This document shows, in pieces, positions 27,144-35,766 of a stretch of DNA of 64,000 bases. How positions within the stretch are numbered: position 1 is the first letter of the stretch; each line of letters opens with the position of its first letter. The stretch lies in assembly GCA_900316445.1 (NCBI GenBank), contig ONCZ01000018.1, forward strand, positions 1-64,000, read 5' to 3'. This DNA is from an uncultured Prevotellaceae bacterium. Its GTDB lineage: Bacteria > Bacteroidota > Bacteroidia > Bacteroidales > Bacteroidaceae. The notes under the pieces were generated by a model that was not told the DNA's origin, ran no database searches, and worked only from the letters and a program-made list of their open reading frames with translations. The position numbers and the translations under genes are program-made.

Positions 27144-29114
27144 GTGGAAAAGACTGAATTTACACTACTCAATAAGATCCAATACCCTGAGGATTTACGC
27201 AAGTTGCCGGTGGACGCTTTGCCGCAGCTGTGCAAAGAGTTACGCGAGGACATCGTGGAGGAGGTGGCGGTCAATCCCGGCCATCTGGCTTCGAGTCTCG
27301 GCGTGGTGGAGATTACTGTGGCGCTGCATTATGTCTACGACACGCCAGAAGACCGCATCGTCTGGGATGTGGGGCATCAGGCATACGGCCATAAGATCCT
27401 GACAGGCCGTCGCGAACAGTTCTGCACCAACAGAAAACTGGGCGGTATCAAGCCCTTCCCCTCACCTGCCGAGAGCGAATATGACACCTTTGCCTGCGGA
27501 CATGCGAGCAACTCGGTATCGGCAGCCCTGGGTATGGCCGTTGCAGCCAAGCTCGAAGAGAAGAAGGACCGTCATGTGGTGGCCGTCATCGGCGACGGAG
27601 CCATGAGCGGCGGACTGGCCTTCGAAGGTCTGAACAACGCCTCGTCGAGTCCCAACGACCTGTTGATCATCCTCAACGACAATAATATGTCGATAGACCG
27701 CTCGGTGGGCGGTATGAAGCAGTATCTGCTGAACCTGAGCACCAACGAGACCTACAACGCCCTGCGCTTCAAGGCCTCGCGTTGGATGAACCGCAAGGGT
27801 ATGCTGGGCGACGAGAGGCGCAAGGGGCTCATCCGTCTGTCGAACGCCCTGAAGAGTGCCATCTCGCACCAGCAGAACATCTTCGAGGGAATGAACATCC
27901 GCTACTTCGGTCCCTTCGACGGACACAACGTGAAGGAACTGGTGCGCATCCTCAAACAAATCAAGGATATGAAAGGTCCGAAGCTGCTGCACCTGCACAC
28001 CCAGAAGGGTCACGGCTATGCCCCTGCAGAGAAGGATGTGACCATCTGGCACGCCCCTGGCAAGTTCAATCCGGATACAGGTGAGCGTATCGTGGACAAC
28101 GATCCCAACAAACCCCAGAAATATCAGGATGTGTTCGGCCACACCCTTCTGGAACTGGCCAAACAGAATCCGAAGATCGTAGGTGTGACACCCGCTATGC
28201 CCTCCGGCTGCTCGATGAACATTATGATGAAAGAGATGCCCGACCGCACCTTCGATGTCGGTATTGCCGAAGGTCATGCTGTCACGTTCTCTGGTGGAAT
28301 GGCGAAAGACGGACTGCTACCCTTCTGTAATATCTACAGCGCCTTTGCCCAGAGGGCCTTCGACAATATCATCCACGATGTGGCGCTGCTGAACCTGAAC
28401 GTCGTGTTCTGCTTCGACCGTGCAGGACTGGTGGGAGAAGACGGACCTACGCATCACGGAGCCTTCGACCTCGCCGCCCTGAGGCCGATTCCTAACCTCA
28501 CCATCTCGTCGCCCATGGATGAACATGAGTTGCGGAGGCTGATGTACACAGCCCAGCTGCCAAACAAGGGACCGTTTGTGATACGGTATCCAAGAGGTGG
28601 CGGCGTGCTGCAAGACTGGCGTTGTCCATTGGAAGAAGTCAAGGTGGGTACAGGCCGCAAGTTGAAAGACGGCGACGATGTGGCTGTGCTGAGTATCGGG
28701 CCAATAGGTAATAATGTCACGGAGGCGATTAATATTGTTCGGGGGCGCGAGGGTACGGAGGCACGGGGGCGCGAGAATAGTCTCAGCGCAGGAAGTAATC
28801 TCGTACTCCCGCCCCCCCGCACCTCCGTACCCCCGTCTATCGCCCATTACGACATGCGCTTCCTGAAACCCCTCGACGAGCAGATCCTCGATGAGGTGGG
28901 TAGGAAGTTCAAGCGCATCGTCACCGTAGAGAACGGTGTGAAGCAGGGTGGTCTTGGCTCTGCCGTGCTAGAATGGATGAACGATCACGGCTATCAACCC
29001 GAGATCATCCGCTTAGGCTTGCCTGACAAGTTCGTGGAGCATGGCAAGGTATGCGAGTTGAACAAGATCGTCGGCCTCGATCCTGAAAGTATCGCTAAAG
29101 CCATTATATCATGA
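27144..29114 (+). CDS. dxs: 1-Deoxy-D-xylulose-5-phosphate synthase
   Basis: The enzyme condenses pyruvate and glyceraldehyde 3-phosphate with thiamine diphosphate, the first step of the MEP isoprenoid pathway. Seen are [20 protein letters not shown], the TPP motif [19 protein letters not shown] and [20 protein letters not shown]. The frame opens in the promoter, so a GTG at 27144 is the most likely start, giving 656 residues. Near residues 532-565 about 30 extra residues lie between EAINIVR and IAHYDMRF. They are encoded by a GC-rich inverted repeat at 28740-28836 that is absent from usual Dxs proteins. The stop overlaps the trkA start (ATGA). Confidence 0.94.
   Translation: MEKTEFTLLNKIQYPEDLRKLPVDALPQLCKELREDIVEEVAVNPGHLASSLGVVEITVALHYVYDTPEDRIVWDVGHQAYGHKILTGRREQFCTNRKLGGIKPFPSPAESEYDTFACGHASNSVSAALGMAVAAKLEEKKDRHVVAVIGDGAMSGGLAFEGLNNASSSPNDLLIILNDNNMSIDRSVGGMKQYLLNLSTNETYNALRFKASRWMNRKGMLGDERRKGLIRLSNALKSAISHQQNIFEGMNIRYFGPFDGHNVKELVRILKQIKDMKGPKLLHLHTQKGHGYAPAEKDVTIWHAPGKFNPDTGERIVDNDPNKPQKYQDVFGHTLLELAKQNPKIVGVTPAMPSGCSMNIMMKEMPDRTFDVGIAEGHAVTFSGGMAKDGLLPFCNIYSAFAQRAFDNIIHDVALLNLNVVFCFDRAGLVGEDGPTHHGAFDLAALRPIPNLTISSPMDEHELRRLMYTAQLPNKGPFVIRYPRGGGVLQDWRCPLEEVKVGTGRKLKDGDDVAVLSIGPIGNNVTEAINIVRGREGTEARGRENSLSAGSNLVLPPPRTSVPPSIAHYDMRFLKPLDEQILDEVGRKFKRIVTVENGVKQGGLGSAVLEWMNDHGYQPEIIRLGLPDKFVEHGKVCELNKIVGLDPESIAKAIIS
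28740..28836. repeat. In-frame GC-rich inverted repeat in dxs
   Basis: The left arm at 28740-28775 (GGGGGCGCGAGGGTACGGAG and on) is an imperfect inverse of the right arm at 28800-28836 (ending CACCTCCGTACCCCC). Each arm is made of 8-9 bp words such as GGGTACGGA. The length keeps the dxs frame open. Confidence 0.85.
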
Positions 29115-30466
29115 AGATAGTCATTGTCGGCGCAGGTGCCGTAGGAACTCACTTGTCGAAGCTGTTGTCAAGAGGCCATCAGGACTGTGTGCTCATCGAC
29201 GACAATGATGAGCGGTTGGCGGCACTCAGCGAATATGATGTGATGACCTATCAGGCATCACCCACCAGCATCAAGGCCCTGAAGGAAGCCGGAGCACAGA
29301 ATGCAGACCTCTTCGTCGGTGTGACGCCTGAGGAGAGCATCAACATCAATGCCTGTATCCTCGCCCACGCCTTAGGAGCGAAGAAGACCGTGGCCCGTAT
29401 AGACAACTACGAATACCTGTCGCAGGATCTGCAGCCGTTCTTTAAGAAACTGGGCATCGACTCCCTCATCTATCCCGAAGTCTTAGTGGCGACGGACATC
29501 ACGAACAGTCTGAAGCTGTCGTGGGTGCGCCAGCGGTGGGACGTCCACGGTGGCGCCCTCATCCTCTTAGGTGTGAAGCTCCGTGAGACGGCAGAGATCC
29601 TGAACCAGCCGCTGAAAGACCTCTGTGGTCCTGACGATCCCTATCATATCGTAGCCATCAAACGTGGCGGCGACACGCTGATTCCAGGCGGTCTTGACGA
29701 ACTGCGCGTCAACGACCTCGTCTATTTTATGACCACCAAGGAGTACATCCCCTATATCCGTAAGATCGTGGGCAAGGAGCACTATGCCGACGTAAAGAAC
29801 GTAATCATCATGGGTGGTGGCAAGTCGGCTGTCCGTGCGGCCCTCACCATCCCTAACTATATGAATCTGAAGATCATCGAGAAGGATGCCCAGCGCTGTG
29901 AGAAGCTCAACGAGCTGTTCGAGCGTGAGGATGCGATGGTGATCCACGGTGACGGCCGCGACCTCGGACTACTCGAGGAAGAAGGCATCCGCCATACCCA
30001 GGCCTTCGTGGCGCTGACGGGTAATGCCGAGACCAACATTCTTGCCTGTCTGACGGCGAAGAAACTCGGTGTGCGTAAGACCGTTGCGATGGTCGAGAAC
30101 CTCGACTACGTGAGTATGGCCGAAGAGCTGGATATCGGCACGATCATCAATAAGAAGACCATCGCCGCCAGCCATATCTTCCAGATGATGCTCGAGGCGG
30201 ACGTTGACAACCTCCGTTCGCTGATGCTTGTGGATGCCGATGTGGCAGAGTTCACAGCTGCCGAAGGATCGAAGGTGACGAAGAAGCCCGTGAAGGACTT
30301 AGGACTGCCCTTCGGTGCCACCATCGGCGGACTGGTACGCAACGGCAACGGCATACTCGTCAACGGTAACTCCCAGATACAGGCAGGCGACTGTGTGATG
30401 GTGTTCTGCCACGAACATAATATCAGCCAGATTGAGAAATTCTTCAAGAAATCGGCACTATTTTAA
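29111..30466 (+). CDS. trkA: Trk potassium uptake regulatory protein TrkA
   Basis: The 451-residue cytoplasmic protein has two RCK repeats, each an NAD-binding TrkA_N fold followed by a TrkA_C domain. The nucleotide loops are [16 protein letters not shown] near residue 4 and [14 protein letters not shown] near 234. It gates the TrkH channel. It overlaps dxs by 4 bp and is followed 25 bp later by trkH, so it is part of a dxs-trkA-trkH unit. Confidence 0.96.
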   Translation: MKIVIVGAGAVGTHLSKLLSRGHQDCVLIDDNDERLAALSEYDVMTYQASPTSIKALKEAGAQNADLFVGVTPEESININACILAHALGAKKTVARIDNYEYLSQDLQPFFKKLGIDSLIYPEVLVATDITNSLKLSWVRQRWDVHGGALILLGVKLRETAEILNQPLKDLCGPDDPYHIVAIKRGGDTLIPGGLDELRVNDLVYFMTTKEYIPYIRKIVGKEHYADVKNVIIMGGGKSAVRAALTIPNYMNLKIIEKDAQRCEKLNELFEREDAMVIHGDGRDLGLLEEEGIRHTQAFVALTGNAETNILACLTAKKLGVRKTVAMVENLDYVSMAEELDIGTIINKKTIAASHIFQMMLEADVDNLRSLMLVDADVAEFTAAEGSKVTKKPVKDLGLPFGATIGGLVRNGNGILVNGNSQIQAGDCVMVFCHEHNISQIEKFFKKSALF

Positions 30467-30491
30467 AATCGTCAATCCGTCAGTCGTCAAT
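30466..30491. repeat. Short CGTCAATC-type repeat between trkA and trkH
   Basis: Three imperfect copies of an 8-9 bp word (tcgtcaatc, cgtcagt, cgtcaat) fill the gap between the two genes. Confidence 0.4.
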
Positions 30492-31949
30492 ATGATCAAC
30501 TTCCGCATCATCTGCAAGATCATCGGTTCGCTGTTGTTCATCGAGGCCTTCTTCATGACCTGGTGCGCTGCGATAGCCTTCTACTTCCACGAGGAAGACC
30601 AGATCGCCTTTCTGATGTCGCTGCTGATTACTTTCGGAAGCGGATTCCTCTTCCTGCTGTGGGGACGGAACGCCGAGAACATGCTGAGCCGAAAAGACGC
30701 CTTTCTGCTGGTGACAGCCGTGTGGGTCATCTTCTCCCTCTTCGGAACGTTCCCCTTCCTCATCCACGGCAGCATCACCAACTTCACCGATGCCTACTTC
30801 GAGACAATGTCTGGCTTCACCACGACGGGTGCCACAATCATCGACGATGTGGAGGTCTTGCCCCACGGCATTCTGTTCTGGCGGTCGCTTATGCAGTGGA
30901 TCGGCGGTTTGGGAATCGTCTTCTTCACCATCGCCATCCTGCCTTCGCTGGTGGGAGGAAGTGTGAAGGTGTTCGCTGCTGAGGCGACGGGGCCTGTGAA
31001 GGCGAAGATGCACCCGAGGCTGACGACTACGGCGAAGTGGATCTGGTCGATCTATCTGCTGCTGACCATTGGCTGCGGCATTGCCTTCTGGCTGGCAGGC
31101 ATGAACTGGTTCGACGCCACGAACTACTCGATGACAACCACGGCCACAGGTGGATTCTCTATCCACAACGACTCTCTGGCATTCTTCCACGACCCCACCA
31201 TCGACTATATCGCCATCGTCTTCCAGTTCCTGGCAGGAATCAACTTCACGCTGCTCTATGCCTCGATCTTCAAGGCAAAGTTCGCCGATCTGTTCAAGAA
31301 CTCGGAGTTTAAGTTCTATATCAGCATCCTACTGCTGTCGACAGCGGGCATCGCCACCGTGCTCTACCTCCAGTCAGGCTATGATCTGGAGCCCGCCATA
31401 CGCAGCAGTCTGTTCCATGTGGTATCGTTCATGACCACTACAGGCATGTTCAACGATGATGTGGCGCTGTGGCCTCATATCACCTGGATCATCCTCGGTG
31501 CCCTGATGTTCATCGGTGGCTGTGCCGGCAGTACCAGCGGCGGATTCAAGTGCATCCGTGCGGTGATGACGCTGAAGTCGCTCCGCAACAACTTCCGTCA
31601 GATCCTCCACCCCAACGCCGTGCTGCCCGTGAGAATCAACGGCCAGAGTGTGCCACAGGCCAGGATGGTAGCCCTGTTCGCCTTCTTCACGCTCTTCATA
31701 CTGATGATCCTCGTCACAGCTGGCATCATGCTCCTATCGAACATCGACATGATCAACAGTATCGTCATCGCCCTGAGTTGCGTCAGCAATATCGGTCCCT
31801 CACTGAGTACGGACATCGGCGCGAATATCTCGTGGTCGGGGATGCCAGACTTCGTGAAATGGACCCTCTGTCCGCTGATGCTCATGGGACGTCTGGAGAT
31901 CATGACGGTGCTTGTGCTCTTCACAAGGAGTTACTGGAAAGAGAATTAA
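30492..31949 (+). CDS. trkH: Trk potassium uptake channel TrkH
   Basis: The 485-residue membrane protein has about ten transmembrane segments with potassium-filter-like loops such as MSGFTTTGATI, TTTATGGFS and GGCAGSTSGGFK. The ATG at 30492 is chosen because upstream codons derive from a short CGTCAATCCGTCAGTCGTCAAT repeat in the trkA-trkH gap. With TrkA it forms a K+ import system. Length is usual for the family. Confidence 0.95.
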   Translation: MINFRIICKIIGSLLFIEAFFMTWCAAIAFYFHEEDQIAFLMSLLITFGSGFLFLLWGRNAENMLSRKDAFLLVTAVWVIFSLFGTFPFLIHGSITNFTDAYFETMSGFTTTGATIIDDVEVLPHGILFWRSLMQWIGGLGIVFFTIAILPSLVGGSVKVFAAEATGPVKAKMHPRLTTTAKWIWSIYLLLTIGCGIAFWLAGMNWFDATNYSMTTTATGGFSIHNDSLAFFHDPTIDYIAIVFQFLAGINFTLLYASIFKAKFADLFKNSEFKFYISILLLSTAGIATVLYLQSGYDLEPAIRSSLFHVVSFMTTTGMFNDDVALWPHITWIILGALMFIGGCAGSTSGGFKCIRAVMTLKSLRNNFRQILHPNAVLPVRINGQSVPQARMVALFAFFTLFILMILVTAGIMLLSNIDMINSIVIALSCVSNIGPSLSTDIGANISWSGMPDFVKWTLCPLMLMGRLEIMTVLVLFTRSYWKEN

Positions 31950-32048
31950 TCTGTAATAGCATTATACTTTCTTACGTAAATGCTACACTATCTTGGAATT
32001 CTTAATGGAATGCAGGCATAAAGATTTGGATATTCCAGAATAATTATG

Positions 32049-32057
32049 TAAGTTTGC
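32049..32057 (+). promoter_or_regulatory. Promoter -7 box for manA
   Basis: TAAGTTTGC with TTTG at 32025-32028 spaced 20 bp, 50 bp before the manA ATG. Confidence 0.75.
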
Positions 32058-32106
32058 AGTCGAAATTAGAAATAGGTAAGAACTACAAAAAAAGACCCAA
32101 ACAGAT

Positions 32107-33060
32107 ATGTACAAGTTTGAACCGTTGCTGAAGCAGACACTCTGGGGAGGTGACAAGATTATCCCCTTCAAACATTTAGACACACAGATGGAGCACGTTG
32201 GCGAGAGCTGGGAGATCTCAGGCGTCAACGGCAGTGAGACCATTGTGGCAACAGGTCAAGACAAGGGCAAGAGCCTTAACCAACTGGTTAGTGAACAAAA
32301 GGAGAAACTTGTTGGTAAGGACAACTACGAGCACTTTGGCGATGAGTTCCCCCTGCTCATCAAGTTTATCGACGCCTGCCAGGATCTCAGCATTCAGGTA
32401 CATCCTGACGACGAGACTGCCCATCGCCTGGGCAAGCCTCGTGGAAAGACTGAGATGTGGTATGTACTGGAATCAGAACCAGGAGCCACGCTCTATAATG
32501 GTCTGAAGAAGAAGATTACACCTGAGGAGTACGAGGAGATGGTGGAGAACGACACCATCACCGATGCCCTGGCACGCTACGAAGTAAAGGAGGGCGACGT
32601 GTTCTTCATCCCTGCAGGACGCATCCACGCCATTGGCTCTGGCTGTTTTGTAACAGAGATCCAAGAGACCTCTGATGTAACCTATCGCATCTACGACTAC
32701 AAGCGCAAGGACAAGAACGGCAACTACCGTGAGCTCCATACGAAAGAGGCTGCCATGAGCATCGACTACAAGGTACTGCCTAACTACCGTACCGGCTACG
32801 AGCCCCAAAAGAATGAAGGTGTGCAGTTAGTGGAGTGCCCCTTCTTCACAACAGCTGTCTATGACCTGACGGAGCCGATGACACTCGACTACTCCGAGCT
32901 TGATTCGTTTGTTATTCTGATTGCTGTCAAGGGAGAGGGAAAGCTCATCTGCGAAGGTGAAGAGATGACGTTCCGTATGGGTGACACCGTCCTCCTTCCT
33001 GCCATAACGAAGGAAGTCAAGGTCGAAGGCACCGTCAAGTTCCTGGAAACCTATGTGTAA
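32107..33060 (+). CDS. manA: Mannose-6-phosphate isomerase, class I type
   Basis: The 317-residue cupin enzyme interconverts mannose 6-phosphate and fructose 6-phosphate. Zinc-ligand segments are LSIQVHPDDETAHRLG, KTEMWYVLESEPGA and IPAGRIHAIGSG, and the start has LKQTLWGGDKI. The short form without a long C-terminal extension is usual in Bacteroidetes. It has its own promoter, and a pair of palindromic elements follows. Confidence 0.94.
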   Translation: MYKFEPLLKQTLWGGDKIIPFKHLDTQMEHVGESWEISGVNGSETIVATGQDKGKSLNQLVSEQKEKLVGKDNYEHFGDEFPLLIKFIDACQDLSIQVHPDDETAHRLGKPRGKTEMWYVLESEPGATLYNGLKKKITPEEYEEMVENDTITDALARYEVKEGDVFFIPAGRIHAIGSGCFVTEIQETSDVTYRIYDYKRKDKNGNYRELHTKEAAMSIDYKVLPNYRTGYEPQKNEGVQLVECPFFTTAVYDLTEPMTLDYSELDSFVILIAVKGEGKLICEGEEMTFRMGDTVLLPAITKEVKVEGTVKFLETYV

Positions 33061-33066
33061 TCCCTT

Positions 33067-33161
33067 CCCCTCCTAAGTTAGGAGGGGTCAGGGGTGGTCT
33101 GAACAAGCGTAGAGTTATCCTTTGTTCAGACCCCCTCTAACTCCCCCTAACTTAGGGGGAG
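33067..33161. repeat. Head-to-head pair of GACCACCCC-type palindromic elements
   Basis: Copy one (33067-33104) has CCCCTCCTAAGTTAGGAGGG then TCAGGGGTGGTCTGAAC. Copy two (33124-33161) is in the opposite orientation, GTTCAGACCCCC then CTCCCCCTAACTTAGGGGGAG. They sit between the convergent manA and DUF4435 genes and could act as terminator hairpins. Confidence 0.9.
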
Positions 33162-33163
33162 AA

Positions 33164-34162
33164 TCAAGCGCCCTCTAAATAATTCCGGACATCCTCCTGT
33201 ATGCGGCGGAACTGTTCGGAGGACATATAGCCACTGTTCTTTTTGAGCATCACCTTAATGTCCTGCAATGAGTTCTCGTAGCAGGTCATCTCATTCTGCT
33301 TCTGGGTTTGATGAGCTCTGGCATGGTTGATCTCCGTCTGCCGTTCCTGTCGCAACAGATTACACACTTTCGAGAGCATCGGCGATACGATAGTGTCGAA
33401 CAGATGATGCCCCTGTATATATAAATAGGTGGTCTGCGGCGTCACGCCCAACGCCTTGATACTGTCTTTCGTGGCCAGGTATTCCTCCTTGGCATCAGGA
33501 TACTGGCGTTGCAGTTCGTTGATCTTCGTTCGCACCTTGCGCTTCACATTCTCTATCGACGGCCCTGGCGTCATCACGTTGAAGCCTCCGGGATCAGCGA
33601 TGCGGTTGAAGTCCGTAATGGTGAATTTTGGATAGTTGCCGTTGCGATACATCATAACCGACCAGACGAACAGCGGGAAGATGGCCTCTGAGAACAATCT
33701 GAAATACTCACGGAAGTCGAAGATGCGATGGTCGTTGAGTGTCACGGAGACGCAGACGTTATGGAGCGACGGGGCGTAGCACTGGAAATTCTCGATGGCA
33801 TAGACATAGGTATGGAAGACATACGGACTATCCAGCACCTGCTTAGACGAAATCGTCATCCCATGCATCAGGTAGTCGTAGTCGGCATCCACACAGGCAA
33901 TCATATCCCTGCCCAGTGGCTCGCCTTTGAGAAAGTTCATCAGCACCGACTTCTTCCCACGGGTGAGTTTGCCCTTCGACGGCAGCATCACCTCGAAGTA
34001 GCGCTTGTCGTCCTCAAACTCCGAGAGCACCGTGCGCCAGAAATAGATATCATCATAGCTCTCGACATAGGCTACAATCCTATGCCTTGCCTTCTTCGAT
34101 GTCAGCGCGTTAGCCGCCTCGAAGTACCTGCTATTCAGATTATCCTTCAGTCGGTTAGCCAT
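33164..34162 (-). CDS. DUF4435 (TOPRIM-like) protein, AriB-like
   Basis: This 332-residue soluble protein starts MANRLKDNLNSRYFEAANAL at 34162. A TTG six codons upstream belongs to a repeat. YVESYDDIYFWRTVL (E34) and IACVDADYDYL (D92, D94, D96) fit the Glu and Asp-x-Asp metal sites of TOPRIM nucleases, and the overall order matches DUF4435. A helical Gln-rich C-terminal tail follows. The gene lies directly downstream of an ABC-type ATPase, the arrangement found in PARIS (AriA-AriB) and related OLD-type defence modules. It could equally be a housekeeping pair. Confidence 0.75.
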   Translation of the reverse strand: MANRLKDNLNSRYFEAANALTSKKARHRIVAYVESYDDIYFWRTVLSEFEDDKRYFEVMLPSKGKLTRGKKSVLMNFLKGEPLGRDMIACVDADYDYLMHGMTISSKQVLDSPYVFHTYVYAIENFQCYAPSLHNVCVSVTLNDHRIFDFREYFRLFSEAIFPLFVWSVMMYRNGNYPKFTITDFNRIADPGGFNVMTPGPSIENVKRKVRTKINELQRQYPDAKEEYLATKDSIKALGVTPQTTYLYIQGHHLFDTIVSPMLSKVCNLLRQERQTEINHARAHQTQKQNEMTCYENSLQDIKVMLKKNSGYMSSEQFRRIQEDVRNYLEGA

Positions 34163-34176
34163 CAGTTCATCTTTTT

Positions 34177-34234
34177 GCAACGGACTACAGGACTAAAGGA
34201 CTCTATTCAGTCGTTAAGTCCTGTAGTCCGTTGC
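34177..34234. repeat. GGACTACAGGACT inverted repeat between ATPase and DUF4435 genes
   Basis: The left arm at 34177-34202 (GCAACGGACTACAGGACTAA and on) pairs with 34216-34234 (AAGTCCTGTAGTCCGTTGC) around a 13-base loop. It is the second copy of the element at 17675-17750. Confidence 0.9.
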
Positions 34235-34239
34235 TAAAT

Positions 34240-35046
34240 TTATACAGTAATATCTGTAACTTCTGTTACAGCATCGACCCAACCGTTCATGACGACGGCA
34301 GGAGAGTGTGTGGTCAAGATGATCTGCACATTCGGATTCAGTTCCAGACAGAGGTCGATGATACGCTTCTGCCACTCGATATGGAGCGACACTTCGGGTT
34401 CATCCATGAAGAGCACGTAGGGCTGGTTATCCTCCACCAGCACGGTGAGCAGGATGGCCAGAATCTGCTTCTCACCACTCGACAGCTGATAAGGCACCAA
34501 CGTCTCACCGATCTGCGAGAACCGTATCTCATTCTCCGTCCTGACGATCGTCTTGCCGGTATCCGTGAACAAGTCGTCGACGATATCCTGGAAGCGGCTC
34601 TTCTTCTGCGACAGCTGCTGGGCGGCATCGGCATGCCCCTGCTGCAACTGCTCGATAATACGGTTGCCGATGTTCACCTGATAGTCGAGGTACTTCCGTT
34701 GCAGGTGGAAGAGCTGAAAGTCGAGCGCCGAACGGATACGGGTGTCAACCATATTCAGCGTCTCGTTGTCGAGCATGGGAGAGTCGAGCGAACGGATGAT
34801 ATCGAAGCGGATATGCGTGGCATCGGCAGGCTCCACATCGATATGCACCCCCTTCAGCAGATGGTTGATGATGTCGCCGTTGGTGTTCACACTCTTGATG
34901 ATTTTGTTGAGGATGGTGCTCTTTCCCACACCATTGATGCCGCTCAGGATATTCACCTGACGGTTCAGTTCCCACACCACGTGTTTCTTCCCGCTCCAGA
35001 GCGAGTCGATCTCAATCCTTCGGATATAGTCAGCATACTTTTGCAT
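34240..35046 (-). CDS. ABC-type AAA ATPase, AriA/OLD-like
   Basis: The 268-residue protein has a Walker A loop, LSGINGVGKSTILNKI (residues about 34-49), a signature motif, YQLSSGEKQILAILL, Walker B YVLFMDEPEVSLH and the switch THSPAVVMNG. The coiled-coil insertion is short. Such stand-alone ATPases (AAA_15/AAA_21, COG3950-like) partner with TOPRIM nucleases in OLD, Gabija and PARIS systems. The downstream DUF4435 gene fits that pattern. It is shorter than the AriA proteins I recall, so the assignment is by architecture only. Confidence 0.78.
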   Translation of the reverse strand: MQKYADYIRRIEIDSLWSGKKHVVWELNRQVNILSGINGVGKSTILNKIIKSVNTNGDIINHLLKGVHIDVEPADATHIRFDIIRSLDSPMLDNETLNMVDTRIRSALDFQLFHLQRKYLDYQVNIGNRIIEQLQQGHADAAQQLSQKKSRFQDIVDDLFTDTGKTIVRTENEIRFSQIGETLVPYQLSSGEKQILAILLTVLVEDNQPYVLFMDEPEVSLHIEWQKRIIDLCLELNPNVQIILTTHSPAVVMNGWVDAVTEVTDITV

Positions 35047-35075
35047 AGGCTTAGGATTTTATTGTCGTTTGGATG

Positions 35076-35693
35076 CTATCGGCTCTTGAATTGTTCCATT
35101 TCCTCACCCTGGGGCCAAATCTCTAACACGGCGATATCGAAGGTCAAGTCGCTATAGGCTCGGATGCCCGACGACGTCGAGGTGCCATAACCCAACTTGT
35201 AGGGGATATGCACGATCCAGCGGTCTCCCTTATGCATGTGCATCAGGGCTGTGCAGAAACCCTCGACGAGACCGTCCGGCGTCACGTCTGTCATACCCGC
35301 AGTCTTCCAGTCGAAGTTGCCAACAAAGGTCTGGTCGAACACGTAACCTTCGGGATAGCTCGTGGTCGGGATGTAACGTCCACGATAGGCCACACGCACG
35401 TTGTCCGTATAGATGGGACTCTCCGTGCCGCTGCCCTTCTCCACTTCTTCCACATAGATATAGTCGCTGTTCGTCAGACCAGATGCCGACTCGCTCTTGG
35501 CATAGGTCAGGATCTTGCGATACATACCGCTGCTGGCTCCCGCTGCCCACTGGTCCGTCTGTGCGTCGTTGCGTTCCTGCCAGTTGGCATACTCGTCCAC
35601 TTCGTTGTTCTCCTCGCTGCAGGCGCATACGCTAAATGACAAATGACAAATGATGAATGATAAACCAATCATCCTCATCGTACTGCCTTTCAT
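35076..35693 (-). CDS. FKBP-type peptidyl-prolyl isomerase lipoprotein
   Basis: The FKBP fold is recognisable from NVRVAYRGRYIPT, GYVFDQTF and ALMHMHKGDRWIVHIPYKLG. It would assist folding of exported proteins. I choose the ATG at 35693 (MKGSTMRMIG). The signal peptide core LSFIICHLSF and the lipobox around SVCAC follow, so the product is likely an outer-membrane lipoprotein of 205 residues. The core is encoded by one arm of a repeat whose other arm lies upstream at 35720-35753. The gene follows glyS by 73 bp, a common neighbourhood in Bacteroidales. Confidence 0.88.
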   Translation of the reverse strand: MKGSTMRMIGLSFIICHLSFSVCACSEENNEVDEYANWQERNDAQTDQWAAGASSGMYRKILTYAKSESASGLTNSDYIYVEEVEKGSGTESPIYTDNVRVAYRGRYIPTTSYPEGYVFDQTFVGNFDWKTAGMTDVTPDGLVEGFCTALMHMHKGDRWIVHIPYKLGYGTSTSSGIRAYSDLTFDIAVLEIWPQGEEMEQFKSR

Positions 35694-35753
35694 CACTTGC
35701 TTTACAATACCCCACATATCTTTATCATTTATCATTCATCATTTATCATTTAG
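35633..35753. repeat. Inverted AAATGATAAATGATGAATG repeat flanking the FKBP start
   Basis: Arms at 35633-35664 (aaatgacaaatgacaaatga and on) and 35720-35753 (tttatcatttatcattcatc and on) are inverted copies of 8-9 bp words. The start codon at 35693 lies between them. The lower arm is translated as the signal-peptide core. Confidence 0.9.
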
Positions 35754-35766
35754 GGCGAAGCCCGCC

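Noticed and set aside
31950-32106. Small gene between trkH and manA
   Set aside because: It contains only the manA promoter (TTTG and TAAGTTTGC) and AT-rich sequence.
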